Source: Smittium mucronatum (Eukaryota; Kickxellomycota; Harpellomycetes; Harpellales; Legeriomycetaceae). From it: a DNA stretch of 13,171 nt. The notes below the pieces were generated by a model. The model did not search any database and had not been told where the DNA came from. It saw nothing but the letters and a program-made list of their open reading frames with translations. This document shows positions 1 to 8,462 of this stretch, in pieces. The translations under genes were made by a program, and so were the position numbers. Location of the stretch: assembly GCA_001953115.1 (NCBI GenBank), contig LSSL01007780.1, positions 1 through 13,171 on the forward strand, given 5' to 3'. Within the stretch, counting starts at the first letter, position 1. Each line of letters opens with the position of its first letter.

Positions 1-75
1 ATAAATAAACAACCTACGCTCAATGAATTTTTCCCAACGGGTTTTACAATTGAGCATGAGGGTGCTTTATTTTAG
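1..75 (+). CDS. Possible 3' end of a gene entering from the left
   Basis: Frame 1 is open from the window edge to a TAG at 73-75, giving 24 residues that end in IEHEGALF. I do not recognise the family. Base use by codon position is gene-like: about 46% G+C at first, 33% at second and 25% at third positions (11, 8 and 6 of 24). The next 50 bases (76-126) drop to about 15% G+C, as expected of a spacer after a gene end. The piece is too short to name, and its start lies outside the window. If TAG were read as glutamine the frame would run on into low-complexity sequence and stop at a TGA about 40 bases later, which fits less well. It could also be chance. Confidence 0.25.
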   Translation: MNKQPTLNEFFPTGFTIEHEGALF

Positions 76-126
76 TTTTATTTATCATATTAGCTTATTA
101 TTATATTATTATATTGAATTATTATT

Positions 127-1190
127 GGAAGACGCTCAGTCTACTAAAAGATAATGTGCAGGCTCAGATAATTTACATACTGCAACGTTCATTGGACAGA
201 AGAATTATCAATGGGAAAAAATTGAAAGATAAGATGCAGAGTTAAGTAAAATAAAGAGCTTTAATATTTAGTGGATCGAAATTAAATAGATAACGCATCA
301 TTATCCTAGTCTGCAATAGGAACTGGGGTTTTATAAGTTAGACGGAGTATTGAGCCCATAGTGTAGAAGAGTTATCAGAAAAAAGGTATAAAAAGAGGGG
401 GTTTTGCATCTTTTTGGAAGGAAGTTTTTTGGGAGGAGAATAAAACCATTATAAAATCTTTGGTAGTCGTTTTTTGTTAACTCTTGTTAAGTTTTGCCTT
501 ACAACAAAAGACGCCTTTTAATTGATAATTTGTGTCGTAGATGGTGAAACTAGGCAAAACTCATGAGTGGTTATATCATCAACAGATACTATGGTATATA
601 TGATAGTGTGGCTCATATTGCACTCACTGTTGATATAGACCCACCGGAACTTATCTGTATAATATCTAAAATCCACTCTATTTTTATGTTTATATTTTCT
701 ACAGATTGATAATTTTTTATAGAAAGTTTTCAATAGTTTTACAACAGAATATTTTGCGTTTTTCAAATGGATTTTAGAAATAGGATTAACATATACCTTT
801 TTCATAATATTCTACTTTAGGATCATGCAACCAGGTCTAAAAATGGCAGTTCTTGCTAAAGATTTAAAGCCGATCATATGTTCTTTCTAGTATATAAATA
901 TTGTAAAAAAATTCCCTAAAAAAATATATAAATAAAAAAAAGCTGATGTTATGCCTCTTTTATCTTTCAGGAACACTATATCCTGATGGATCGCTGATCA
1001 ATCCAATCCATTCTACTCATCTTCCTACATATTAGTATCTATAAAAATAAATAGAATCATGATCGTGATGATCGATATAGGACTAGGCTAGCCATTTAAG
1101 TGAAATGTTCTGGGAAGACTCCCATTAACTTGATATTTAAACTATATACAGTGTATCGATCGAAAGTTTTGTAAAAGAATATATTTAGGG
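127..1190. other. G+C-richer block with no intact gene; candidate decaying gene(s)
   Basis: This block has about 30-35% G+C in sampled lines, roughly double the centre of the window. Every frame is interrupted by standard stops. On the plus strand one frame (2-547) lacks TGA but carries many TAA and TAG; another is interrupted by TGA near 343 and 550. On the minus strand one frame from about 1195 to 168 has only one TGA (998-1000) and about half the stops expected by chance, and it includes the 95-codon reading at 518-805. G+C by codon position is nearly flat in the frames I counted (36/33/32 plus, 28/29/29 minus), so none shows a clear coding signal. Best explained as a gene or genes broken more recently than the rest, or as DNA of a different origin. 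No family recognised. Confidence 0.4.
518..805 (-). pseudogene. 95-codon open reading of unknown function, possibly a relic
   Basis: This is the longest standard-code ATG reading in the window. It starts MKKVYVNPIS, has a lysine-rich first half with spaced hydrophobic residues (KYSVVKLLKTFYKKL), then an aromatic-rich part (RVDFRYYTDKFRWVYIN), and stops at a TAA. I see no signal peptide, membrane segment or known motif. The same frame stays free of stops other than TAG for about 65 codons upstream of the ATG, including MIGFKSLARTAIFRPG, so the ATG may be internal to an older, longer frame. There is no ribosome-binding-site-like sequence before it. G+C is flat over codon positions (28/29/29%), which argues against active selection. 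It is either a piece of a decayed minus-strand gene or a chance opening in a G+C-richer block. Confidence 0.2.
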
Positions 1191-1207
1191 CTTCTCAAAA
1201 AAATTCT

Positions 1208-1336
1208 TTAGAATAAATACAAAATTGAACTCTGATATCTTTTTTTTTTGTCTTGAAGGATTTCAATAGCACCGATTGATAAACCTTTATAGCTAATATG
1301 TCCAATTTTTTTGTCATTAAATATTCCAATAGATAT
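1208..1336 (-). pseudogene. 42-codon relic-like reading, unknown family
   Basis: Between two TAA codons the minus strand reads 42 residues with a mixed, non-repetitive composition, including NDKKIGHISYKGLSIGAIEI followed by a basic stretch. G+C falls from first to third codon position (about 29, 26 and 19%), the order expected of a gene in an AT-rich genome. There is no ATG at the beginning of the reading. Further upstream on the same strand, in another frame, 1336-1430 reads a second plausible run (CTQGRAKHPSLYQYTPIKIR), so a single frameshifted minus-strand gene extending to about 1430 is possible. An A10 run inside the reading (T10 on the plus strand, 1240-1249) is a natural frameshift site. 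I do not recognise the family, and chance cannot be excluded. Confidence 0.27.
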
Positions 1337-1383
1337 TTAATTGTGAGAAAAGATGCGATTTAGCGTATTTTGATAGGTGTGTA

Positions 1384-1587
1384 TTGGTACAGAGATGGAT
1401 GCTTTGCACGACCTTGAGTGCATCGAAACTTGAATTTAGAATTTTGGAAAAATCAAACAAAAATCAAATTTTTATACCGTCAAGTATTAAAAAAAACGGT
1501 CTGGTAATCATGATTGAGCTTTTTATCCTAAAAAAAAACAATCAGCTCTTTGATTCTTTTAATGGCTGGGAATCAAATTGGGAATAA
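1384..1587 (+). other. 67-codon open reading from a TTG, probably not a gene
   Basis: The reading begins at a TTG (then GTA CAG AGA TGG) and ends at TAA. A weak AGGTG lies four bases before the TTG. The first 15 codons fall in a local peak of about 42% G+C (1381-1440), where the opposite strand also reads well, so the G+C could belong to a minus-strand relic instead. The middle contains A7 and A9 runs typical of unconstrained AT-rich DNA. No motif, signal peptide or membrane segment is visible. A chance opening is as likely as a gene. Confidence 0.12.
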
Positions 1588-1797
1588 ATGGAGTGGAAAT
1601 TATGATTTAAAAAAAAAATAAAAAAACCAATTTTTGAAACTTGAATTTTCTGGCTCTAAGTTGAACTGAGGTAAAAAATAATGATATTTTTTTCCCGAGG
1701 TGGAAATAATGTAAAAAAAACTATAATTGCATTTTTGCTTTATCCAGGAGATATTATATAAATAAAACTATTAAATTGAAATCTTTGGTGTTATCAT

Positions 1798-1980
1798 TTG
1801 AAGTATTATTATTTATTAAGTATATATTCTATGTTTTTTCATATATTAAACAAGTGGCTTACCTGTTCCTTGAAACTAATAGTAATCCGGCTTAGTAAAG
1901 GAAATATAAACGAGTCAGTAAAAACCCTAATACACATAATAATATATTTTTATACGAGTGTAGTTTTTTTCCATAAATAA
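1798..1980 (+). other. 60-codon hydrophobic reading, unknown
   Basis: The reading opens at a TTG with no ribosome-binding-site-like sequence and ends at TAA. The first 20 residues are rich in tyrosine, leucine and phenylalanine from T-rich DNA. The middle (1861-1920, about 35% G+C) reads LTCSLKLIVIRLSKGNINES, and the end is again hydrophobic. It could be a fragment of a membrane protein, but the hydrophobic ends are what T-rich sequence yields in any case. No family recognised. Confidence 0.15.
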
Positions 1981-2116
1981 TCAAGCTCTGATTATCGGAA
2001 TAATTATTGAAGCTGATTCGTTTGATTAAATTGGTTAAATTATAATTATAAAAAATTTTTTTTGGGAGTTATTTAATAGCATGACCAGTTTGTTAAAAAA
2101 ACATCACTTTTATTAA

Positions 2117-2215
2117 TCTAGTCTGGATTTTTTTTCTATCTCAATTTATGCTGTGACTAGTAAAACAATTAGCCGCATAAAGGACAATACAGGCTTTCCA
2201 TTTATTATTAATTAA
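2117..2215 (+). pseudogene. 32-codon relic-like island
   Basis: Between TAA codons at 2114-2116 and 2213-2215 the plus strand reads 32 residues including YAVTSKTISRIKDNTGFPF. The island 2150-2200 has about 40% G+C in surroundings near 20%. Its varied composition (Thr, Ser, Arg, Asp, Gly, Pro) is unlike the Lys/Asn/Ile/Phe translation of the background. Second-position G+C is the highest of the three (about 25/41/25%), which does not support a working gene. There is no start codon with a ribosome-binding site. At best a fragment of a decayed gene; I do not recognise the family. Confidence 0.2.
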
Positions 2216-2245
2216 AATATAAGCGCAAATAATACAGAAAATCTA

Positions 2246-2261
2246 ATATATATATATATAT
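2246..2261. repeat. (AT)8 dinucleotide repeat
   Basis: Eight uninterrupted AT units. Similar short runs occur at 4075-4087, 5530-5539 and 8123-8141. They are ordinary for DNA of this composition. Confidence 0.9.
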
Positions 2262-2499
2262 GGTGAATATTATAAGGTTAAATGGTTCAAAGAATTGATT
2301 TTGTGAATTTTGATGTGTATTGCTAACTATTTATAAACTTTTTTTTTCTTATTCTCGCATTCAACCAGTTTTATTAAACTTTAGTTTCTTTGAGATTTAA
2401 AATTAAAACCTGTTAATATATGCCAATTAAACCGATATTTTATTTTAAAAACGAAAAATGTATTTTATAAGCGGTATTTTCTGAGAATAAGTTGTATGA

Positions 2500-2530
<31 letters not shown>
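2500..2530. repeat. (AAT)10 trinucleotide repeat
   Basis: Ten uninterrupted copies of AAT plus one base. It is the longest perfect short tandem repeat in the window by copy number. It lies in a non-coding stretch (2216-2690) that otherwise holds only AT-rich sequence and homopolymer runs. Confidence 0.93.
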
Positions 2531-2694
2531 GTGATTTACTAAAAAAAGAAAAAAAAAAGGAATTATATCGCTGTATAAATTCTATTTTTTTTTTAATTTT
2601 TATATTAGAAGTGAACGATTTTTTTATTTAAATTTAAGAATTATCAGAGTAAAAATTATTGCCGTATTAATTAAAACTTAAACACATTGACTGT

Positions 2695-2725
2695 AAAAAA
2701 AGTGATTTTGGAATCACACTTTTTT
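2695..2725. terminator. Terminator-like hairpin flanked by A7 and T6
   Basis: GTGATT (2702-2707) and AATCAC (2712-2717) form a perfect 6-bp stem around the loop TTGG. Seven A precede the stem (2695-2701) and six T follow it (2720-2725), separated from the stem by AC. The A and T runs can extend the stem over a two-base bulge. This is the shape of an intrinsic terminator that would work in either direction. The stem has only two G-C pairs, so it would be weak, and no convincing gene ends beside it. Confidence 0.35.
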
Positions 2726-2777
2726 AAGTTAAATATTAGAATAATTAATAAAAAATAGAAAAAATATCATAATTACT

Positions 2778-2978
2778 TTGGGCTTAATTAAATTCTCTCG
2801 ACTTAAAATTATTAATAATCAAAAAAGAAAAAAATGGGTCAGTATATCTCCGAATTCTTTGAATAAACATCCATTGATTATTTTTTTAAAAAATTACCCT
2901 AAATTTTCATATGTTTCAGATCTTTCATCGGACATAGAGATTTATAATAAAACTGTGGCACCAAAAAAAGCCAAATAA
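2778..2978 (+). other. 66-codon open reading from a TTG, unknown
   Basis: The reading starts at TTG, 53 bases after the terminator-like hairpin, and ends at TAA. It is basic at the start (KFSRLKIINNQKRKKW), with a centre reading SISPNSLNKHPLIIFLKNYP and the end KTVAPKKAK. There is no ribosome-binding-site-like sequence before it, no membrane segment and no known motif. Local G+C is about 25%. It could be a fragment of an old gene or a chance opening. Confidence 0.17.
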
Positions 2979-3329
2979 AAATATTTTTCAGAGCAAATAT
3001 TTATATTTGAAACAGGATTAACTATTTTCGGATACTTCAATTAAAATCATTTGTGTTACAGATGTAGATTTAAAATCAATTTCATTATATATATTCATAG
3101 TTAGCGGTAATGATAAAATTTATAATATATGAGCGCTTAAAAAAACCAAAAATAGGGCTAAAAGTGAAATTTTAAGCTTAAATATTTTGATTCTTATTTC
3201 AACTGCACCAAAAAAGTCTAAAATTGTTCAGGGAATTTCGGATCAATCAATTAGAACAAATGTTCGAGTTAATTTAACCAATATTTATGCAAAAATAACT
3301 ATAAAAAGAAAGAAAATTTTAAAAGAAAA

Positions 3330-3428
3330 ATGCATTTAGATTTTTTAAAGAAATCATACTCAAATTTGAAATTTTTTGAATATGAAAATTCTTATTTATG
3401 GATAGGTAGTCCCGATTTCCGGAAATAA
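3330..3428 (+). pseudogene. 32-codon ATG reading, relic-like
   Basis: The reading runs from ATG (3330) to TAA, followed at once by another TAA. It contains FFEYENSYLWIGSPDFRK at its C-terminal end, more varied than the background. The frame is also open for several lysine-rich codons before the ATG, so the ATG may be internal. No ribosome-binding-site-like sequence is present, and G+C is equal at the three codon positions (25% each). It may be the end of a decayed gene. No family recognised. Confidence 0.2.
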
Positions 3429-3708
3429 TAAAAATAATTTTAAAATTTAAAACACTATTCTAACCCCAATTCTTATTTGAATAAATGCTATTTAACTTCT
3501 AATCTACAAAAAAAGACTATAAATTTGTAAAAAAATATTATATAATGGGCATTTTTAGTCAAAGAAAATTTGCAAGGTGTAATTTTTAATCATATTTATC
3601 ATAAATATATGATCATATAGCGTCCAATGCATTTCATAATATAAAAAAAATAGGCTAAAAAGACTTTTTTTGCGCTTAGAGCTCAAAAAATTATTTTCAA
3701 TCACCTAA

Positions 3709-3942
3709 ATAATTTTTAAAAATAATATTCTTCATAACTTCTCAAAATTTTCCAACTTCAGATTGAATTATGGGAATTCCGTAAAAGTTCAAAGGATTTC
3801 GGTTTGGGGTCTAAATAATCATATAAAAATACTTATTAATAAAGCATTTTTCTTATTAAAAAATATATCACTTAATGGACTGATCTTTCAATCATTTGCT
3901 ATATTTTTCTCAAGAAAAAAATTTCTCGCATTTATACTATAA
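3709..3942 (+). pseudogene. 77-codon open frame without a clear start, unknown
   Basis: The frame is open from the TAA at 3706-3708 to the TAA at 3940-3942. There is no ATG; a TTG at 3763 could begin a 59-residue product. The centre reads LNYGNSVKVQRISVWGLNNH over a local G+C peak (3770-3815), followed by a hydrophobic second half (AFFLLKNISLNGLIFQSFAIFF) that could be one membrane segment. About one opening of this length is expected by chance in the window, so length alone proves nothing. I do not recognise a family. Confidence 0.2.
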
Positions 3943-4825
3943 AATCAATAATAGCGGTCCCAATAAAAAATAATTAATATCATTTTGATCCACGAAAAAA
4001 AAAACTCCCAAAAGAAAAGTCCAAGAAATAATAAAAAAAACATCAATATTATTTTTAAACCCCCTAAATTATACATATATATATATAACCAGATGGGCAG
4101 TTTATAATATATCTAAGTTATATGCTTAATTATCATATTAATATTTATTTTTAATACAAAATCTTTATCATCACATGTTTAAGTCAATTAAAAAGTTAAA
4201 ATAAACCTCTTTATGTTTATTCCGCCTATACGAAATATTTTTAGGCAAGATTCATCAATTCTATGAGGAAAAATAAATTAGGCTTTAATATTCAACCAAA
4301 TTAAATGACTCTGTTCATGATTTTGAGTTAAAAAAAAATTAGCAAAAGATTAAAAATGTTATACACACAAAAAATGAGTCAATACTTTAGGTATTAAGTA
4401 CAAAAGAAAATAAATAAAAATTTATAAAACCGATTTTTTTTGAAAAAATTTGGATGCTCAGAAATTTCTTTGAATAATTAGCTATAAACTTGGAATTTCA
4501 AACTTAATTATTTTAAATCAATTGTCATAACATGTGGAAAAAGGTTTAAGAGTACAATATGTAAATTATTATAATAAATATCTAAAAATATAATTATAAA
4601 AAACCACGATGTTTTATTTAAATTTATTTCAATTTATCAGTTGGTTTAGTTAGATTTTTTTTCATTAAAAATTCTTTTAAAATGAAATTAAACAATAAAT
4701 TGATTTTGGGAGGGATAAAATTGTAATTTTTTTATCATGGACTCAAAGTTTATGGACTAAAATGATTGGTTATTTTTATAGATGGATAAAAAAATAGGAC
4801 TATTAGAACTGAAGAACTGCTATAA
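3943..4825. other. Non-coding AT-rich stretch
   Basis: I see no gene. The stretch holds A/T homopolymer runs, an (AT)6.5 run at 4075-4087, and a 14-codon ATG reading at 4681-4725 (MKLNNKLILGGIKL) too short to interpret. A G-rich patch, GGGAGGGAT near 4709, stands out but has no start codon at a usable distance. Confidence 0.6.
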
Positions 4826-4927
4826 GATCATTTTCAAAGCTTAATAAAACAAAATTTGAAAAAAATAGAGGCCTTATTAAAACTGAAACATCCCAAAATT
4901 TACCTTAACGTGATTTATTTTTTTTAA
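4826..4927 (+). pseudogene. 33-codon relic-like reading
   Basis: Between TAA codons at 4823-4825 and 4925-4927 the frame reads 33 residues including NLKKIEALLKLKHPKIYL, an amphipathic, helix-like pattern followed by an aromatic end (VIYFF). First-position G+C exceeds third (about 33% against 27%), with a very low second position (9%). There is no ATG or ribosome-binding site. The HP dipeptide after a charged helix superficially recalls part of a protein kinase lobe, but no other kinase motif can be found around it, so I do not call one. Confidence 0.2.
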
Positions 4928-6555
4928 AAAAATGAAAATAAAACAAAGTATCTAACCGCTCAGTTTTATTATAATTTCAAATGATAGAGTAGGTTATAGT
5001 TCCTTTGAAATTTAGCTCCAAAATTTTCATTTTGTTCAAATCGGTATTAAAAACAAAATAATTATAATTTTCTTCAAAATAAAATTATTTTTAAAACGCA
5101 TAAAACGTCTTATATTCAATTATTTCTCATTTTATTTTTAATTAGTGGTATAGAAGAAAAAAAATTCTCTCGAAAAACATAAAAAAATCAACTCTTTGTA
5201 TATCCATTTTTATTAGAGCTAGAGCTTATTTTTTTAAAATATAATGAGATTACAATGAAAGCTATATAAAATAGATAGTAAATATAATATTAATAGAAAT
5301 TTTTCATTATATACTGAAAACGCCTTTCTATATTTTTAAAAGGTTGCGATTAAAGATAATGAATAACGATAGTATTCTAATTTTGAAAATTAAATGCTAG
5401 TAGTTTTTTTACTATAAAAATATTTTTAAGTCATAAAAAATTGATAATTCAACAAAAATTTAATGAATAGAAATCAAATATACATCATAATCAGATAAAA
5501 TGATAAAAAAATAATTAATCAATTTTTTTATATATATATTTATGCTTTCCATTATCTTTTCGGAAAAAATATTTAAAAAAACATGAATATTGAAGATTAA
5601 ATGTTTAAAATATTAAATTTGTGTATTGAAAATAAAATAATAAAGAATGAAATTTTCTTAAATATGTAAATTTACTATTCCTTATATTTTTCAAATTTTT
5701 GAAAAATGAAAATTCAGTTGAGTTTTAACGGTTAAGAAACCTATTTGTTAAATGAATTCAGATACCAAGCTCTAGATTTTTGATGATAAGTTTTTTGAAA
5801 ATTTTATGGAACGATTCTTTGTTGCAAAAAATATATATGTATATAATAAATTTTACCTGATTATTTGTTTCGATAATATGAAAATAAAATTTATTGGGTT
5901 TATTATTATATTAATAAATTTTTTTGTAATCAATCTTTACCTCGAACAATTATAAGTATTTAGCACTAAAATAAAACCGAACTGAATAAAAATTTCGTGA
6001 GAAATAAAGCAGTATCTTTTTGAAAATTTGATTTAAATTTAAAATAAATAAATATACACAATTTAGGTGAATTTTTTTAAAAATTAAATGGATTATCAGA
6101 CAATAAAAATTTCCCTTGATGACTATTTTGAAAAAAAATTGAGGTTAGAAACCACTAAAATCAATGAATCTTAAGTATTAAGGCATTAAATGTACTCAGG
6201 AATTTAATTAATATTTTAAATATTTTTTAATAATTTTTTTTTTGTACTCTGTGGTCTATATAGACGCAATAATAGTTTTTATAACTTTGGAAAAAACTTT
6301 AAAAATGATTAAAATAGTTGAAAAAAACACAGAATAATATAAATTTATTATCAGATTATATTAGTGTTGATTTTTTGTTTTATCATAATATTTATTATAA
6401 CTGAAGTTGACATCATTTTATATGACTCATTTGAAACATAGTTATTCTTTTTAAAGAGTTAAAAATTTTATAATGATTTATCATTCAAAATTTAAACCGA
6501 ATCATTTGATAAAAGTATTTTCCATTTTTATAAATATTTAGCTGATTTCTATTTT

Positions 6556-6578
6556 ATTATTATTATGATAATAATAAT
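6556..6578. repeat. Perfect 11-bp palindrome
   Basis: ATTATTATTAT and its exact complement flank a single G at 6567. The arms are built of the ATT trinucleotide, so this is a head-to-head pair of short tandem repeats. It contains no G-C pair and no adjacent T run, so a terminator role is unlikely. Confidence 0.85.
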
Positions 6579-6648
6579 TATTATGGCGCATTTTTTCAGA
6601 AATACAGTTAAAGATTTAAAAATTAACATATTTTAATTATAGAGTGTC

Positions 6649-6668
6649 ACAAGTAATCATTTACTTGT
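6649..6668. repeat. Perfect 8-bp inverted repeat with 4-base loop
   Basis: ACAAGTAA (6649-6656) and TTACTTGT (6661-6668) pair perfectly around TCAT. After a C/A mismatch two more pairs (GT with AC) extend the stem. Unlike most hairpins here it contains G-C pairs and is not made of a simple repeat. It has no following T run. It could be an operator-like site or chance; no gene lies beside it. Confidence 0.6.
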
Positions 6669-7115
6669 AACTGTCGAAATAATAAGAAAAAATAAAAATC
6701 TTACACAAGATTTTTCTAAAAAAATTAACTGCTTTTAAAAAATCATATTTTTATAAAATTATTCTTAAAGATAACTTAGACACAAGTTGCCTAAAGTAAA
6801 AGAAGCTATAAATATGAAAATATTAATCATTATTGTTTATATGGATTTAATTTTACGATAAAAAATACATAAATGAATCATTAGAGACTATAATATGTGA
6901 AGCACTTATATTTAAGAAAAAACAATATACTTCATGCAATGATTGAAAATAATTTTGGATTAAATATTCTGATTTAAAATAAAAGGTATTATATATATGT
7001 ACTGTTTGTCTTTTTTAAATAAATTTTCTAAAAATTAAAAATACACAATATTTTTATCGTTAAAAATATTGATCAATATGTAAAAAAAGATTATGATAAT
7101 TTGGCCAATATATAG

Positions 7116-7262
7116 CACTCAAGTATTGGAAAAATTATAGGAGTAAATATTAGGAATTCTATAATAAATTCTAGGAAATTTTATTTGAGTAGATATCTTT
7201 TTCATGGAATCGCTTTGACTTGGTTAAAAATAAAAAATTCCATAAAGTTTAAAACTAACTGA
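7116..7262 (+). pseudogene. 48-codon relic-like reading, unknown
   Basis: The frame is open from a TAG at 7113-7115 to TGA at 7260-7262. It reads a basic and hydrophobic mix including SIGKIIGVNIRNSIINSRKF and YLFHGIALTWLKIK. There is no ATG; an ATT at 7149 follows AGGAG (7139-7143) by five bases, which could act as a rare start but is weak evidence. Local G+C is about 22% against 13% around it. Possibly a fragment of a decayed gene. No family recognised. Confidence 0.2.
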
Positions 7263-7971
7263 AAAAATAAAACCTCTAGAAAATTGATTTTGCGATATTA
7301 TAAATTAAAAATGAAAGATTCAGACCTAAGAGAATACAATGGAGCTAATCTCAAATAATAGTTAATTTTTAAAACGTTTATTTGAAAAAAAAAATTAGTT
7401 TCAATAAGAATTTCTCTATAAAAATAATTTTAATTAAAAATAATTAAAAATTTTCTTTATCTTTATAATTATTTTTTTTATAACTAAAGAGTCTTAAAAA
7501 TCATAACCAATGATACCCTTTATAAAAATTTAGCATAAATTCTTTTTAATCTTTGGTTGTATTCTAATATTTTAATTTTTATGACTTGGATAACTGGAAG
7601 GTAAATGATTGGCATTTTTTATTTTATGAGCTTTTTGCCATATATACTGAAATTTTACTCAAAAGATCTTAAAAAAGCAAAATAGCCAGTTAAATTTATT
7701 TTATCTATAAATCATTACAATATTTGAATAAAAGATGCGGATATATTATAATGTTTAAAATGATTTTATGATGATAAGGATAAAGTAAAAATATTTACAG
7801 ATACTATTTTTAACAAATGATCTATTTCTCAGTGGCGACTCTCTCAGAAAAATTATTAAATACCTTAAAAAATGAATCTGGTTATTTATTTTTCAAATTA
7901 TATGTTTTATTATAAAAAATTAATATTAAATAATTGATAAAGTTTATTTGGTTTAGGAGGATTAAAGTATA
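7263..7971. other. AT-rich non-coding stretch
   Basis: No supported gene. Line 7441-7500 falls to about 10% G+C, the lowest I counted. It includes a 10-bp direct tandem repeat, TAATTAAAAA twice (7431-7450), and ends with the purine-rich AGGAGG at 7955-7960 that precedes the small open reading at 7972. Confidence 0.55.
7955..7960 (+). promoter_or_regulatory. Shine-Dalgarno-like AGGAGG
   Basis: A perfect AGGAGG, complementary to the end of bacterial 16S rRNA, stands 11 bases before the ATG at 7972. The spacing is on the long side of usual. Six such bases in a row are rare at about 15% G+C, which supports a bacterial reading of the small frame behind it, but one such site by chance is possible. 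Confidence 0.35.
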
Positions 7972-8070
7972 ATGAAAAAATTTATACATGTATCTGAAAT
8001 TGCAACACTGATAGAGAGATATGAAAAAGATCAATTTATATTTCTTTTTTTGAACTATAATCTAACATGA
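7972..8070 (+). CDS. 32-codon small protein or truncated gene start, unknown
   Basis: The ATG at 7972 follows AGGAGG by 11 bases. The frame reads 32 residues to TGA at 8068-8070, beginning MKKFIHVSEIATLIERYEKD and then becoming hydrophobic (FIFLFLNYN). The first 21 codons show a strong gene-like base pattern: about 43% G+C at first, 19% at second and 14% at third positions. The N-terminal part looks like an amphipathic helix. After about codon 22 the sequence reverts to T-rich background, so this may be the intact start of a gene whose remainder is lost, or a real small protein. No family recognised. Of all the short readings in the window this has the best combined evidence. Confidence 0.38.
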   Translation: MKKFIHVSEIATLIERYEKDQFIFLFLNYNLT

Positions 8071-8462
8071 GCTATAATTATAAATAATTATTGAATTTAA
8101 ATAGCTTTTAAAAATTTCTATGTATATATATATATATATATTTGGCTTAAATTAATATCTTAAGATGCATTTATATTCTAATACAGTATTAAAAAAAATT
8201 AGAAATATCTTATTTTTGATTAAAAATTATAATTTTTTTAAGAATATAAATAAAGACTGGATATAATTAAGCTGGTTATCATTTTATGAGAAATAAAATT
8301 ATGATTCTTGAAATTTATTTCCAGACTAAATTGAACTTTTTTATATTTTATATGGTTATATTAAAAAAACAATTAATATCTTTTTAAAGTTATTTTTTTA
8401 TTAAACTATACAGAAAATTTTAAAAAAGCTTATATTTACTTTATTTTAAAATAGATATTTAA
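8071..8462. other. AT-rich stretch with a (TA)9.5 run
   Basis: No gene seen. A TA run at 8123-8141 is the longest dinucleotide repeat in the window. The remainder is A/T-rich with short homopolymers. Confidence 0.6.

Larger units (their letters stand above)
4928..7115. other. Very AT-rich stretch with no recognisable gene
   Basis: Sampled lines have 12-16% G+C. I found no relic-like reading worth listing on either strand. The stretch contains homopolymer runs, a 10-bp AT run at 5530-5539 and the two inverted repeats listed at 6556-6578 and 6649-6668. It looks like DNA at or near its neutral base composition. Confidence 0.6.

Noticed and set aside
2..547. 182-codon plus-strand frame without TGA, readable if TAA and TAG are sense
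   Set aside because: It contains many TAA and TAG, two other frames and the minus strand look equally good over the same bases, and codon-position G+C is nearly flat. Kept only as part of the genetic-code test.
1561..1605. GGAG before an ATG near 1601
   Set aside because: The ATG is followed at once by ATT TAA, so there is no product.
4705..4725. GGGAGGGATAAA as a ribosome-binding site
   Set aside because: The only nearby start is a TTG followed directly by TAA.
4797..4889. Imperfect direct repeat: TATTAGAACTGAAGA (4801-4815) and TATTAAAACTGAAAC (4875-4889)
   Set aside because: Only 12 of 15 positions match in A/T-rich sequence and there is no third copy, so chance explains it.
4826..4927. 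Resemblance of IEALLKLKHPKI to the helix C to beta-4 region of a protein kinase
   Set aside because: No glycine-rich loop, catalytic-loop or DFG-type motif is present nearby in any frame, and the match is a few residues in an amphipathic helix.
7934..7973. TTGATA and TATAAT as a promoter for the reading at 7972
   Set aside because: The spacing of 28 bases is far from the 16-18 needed, and TATAAT overlaps the ATG.
8123..8141. (TA) runs at 2246, 4075, 5530 and 8123 as replication origin or unwinding elements
   Set aside because: Such runs are common in DNA of this composition, and no binding-site array such as DnaA boxes accompanies them.
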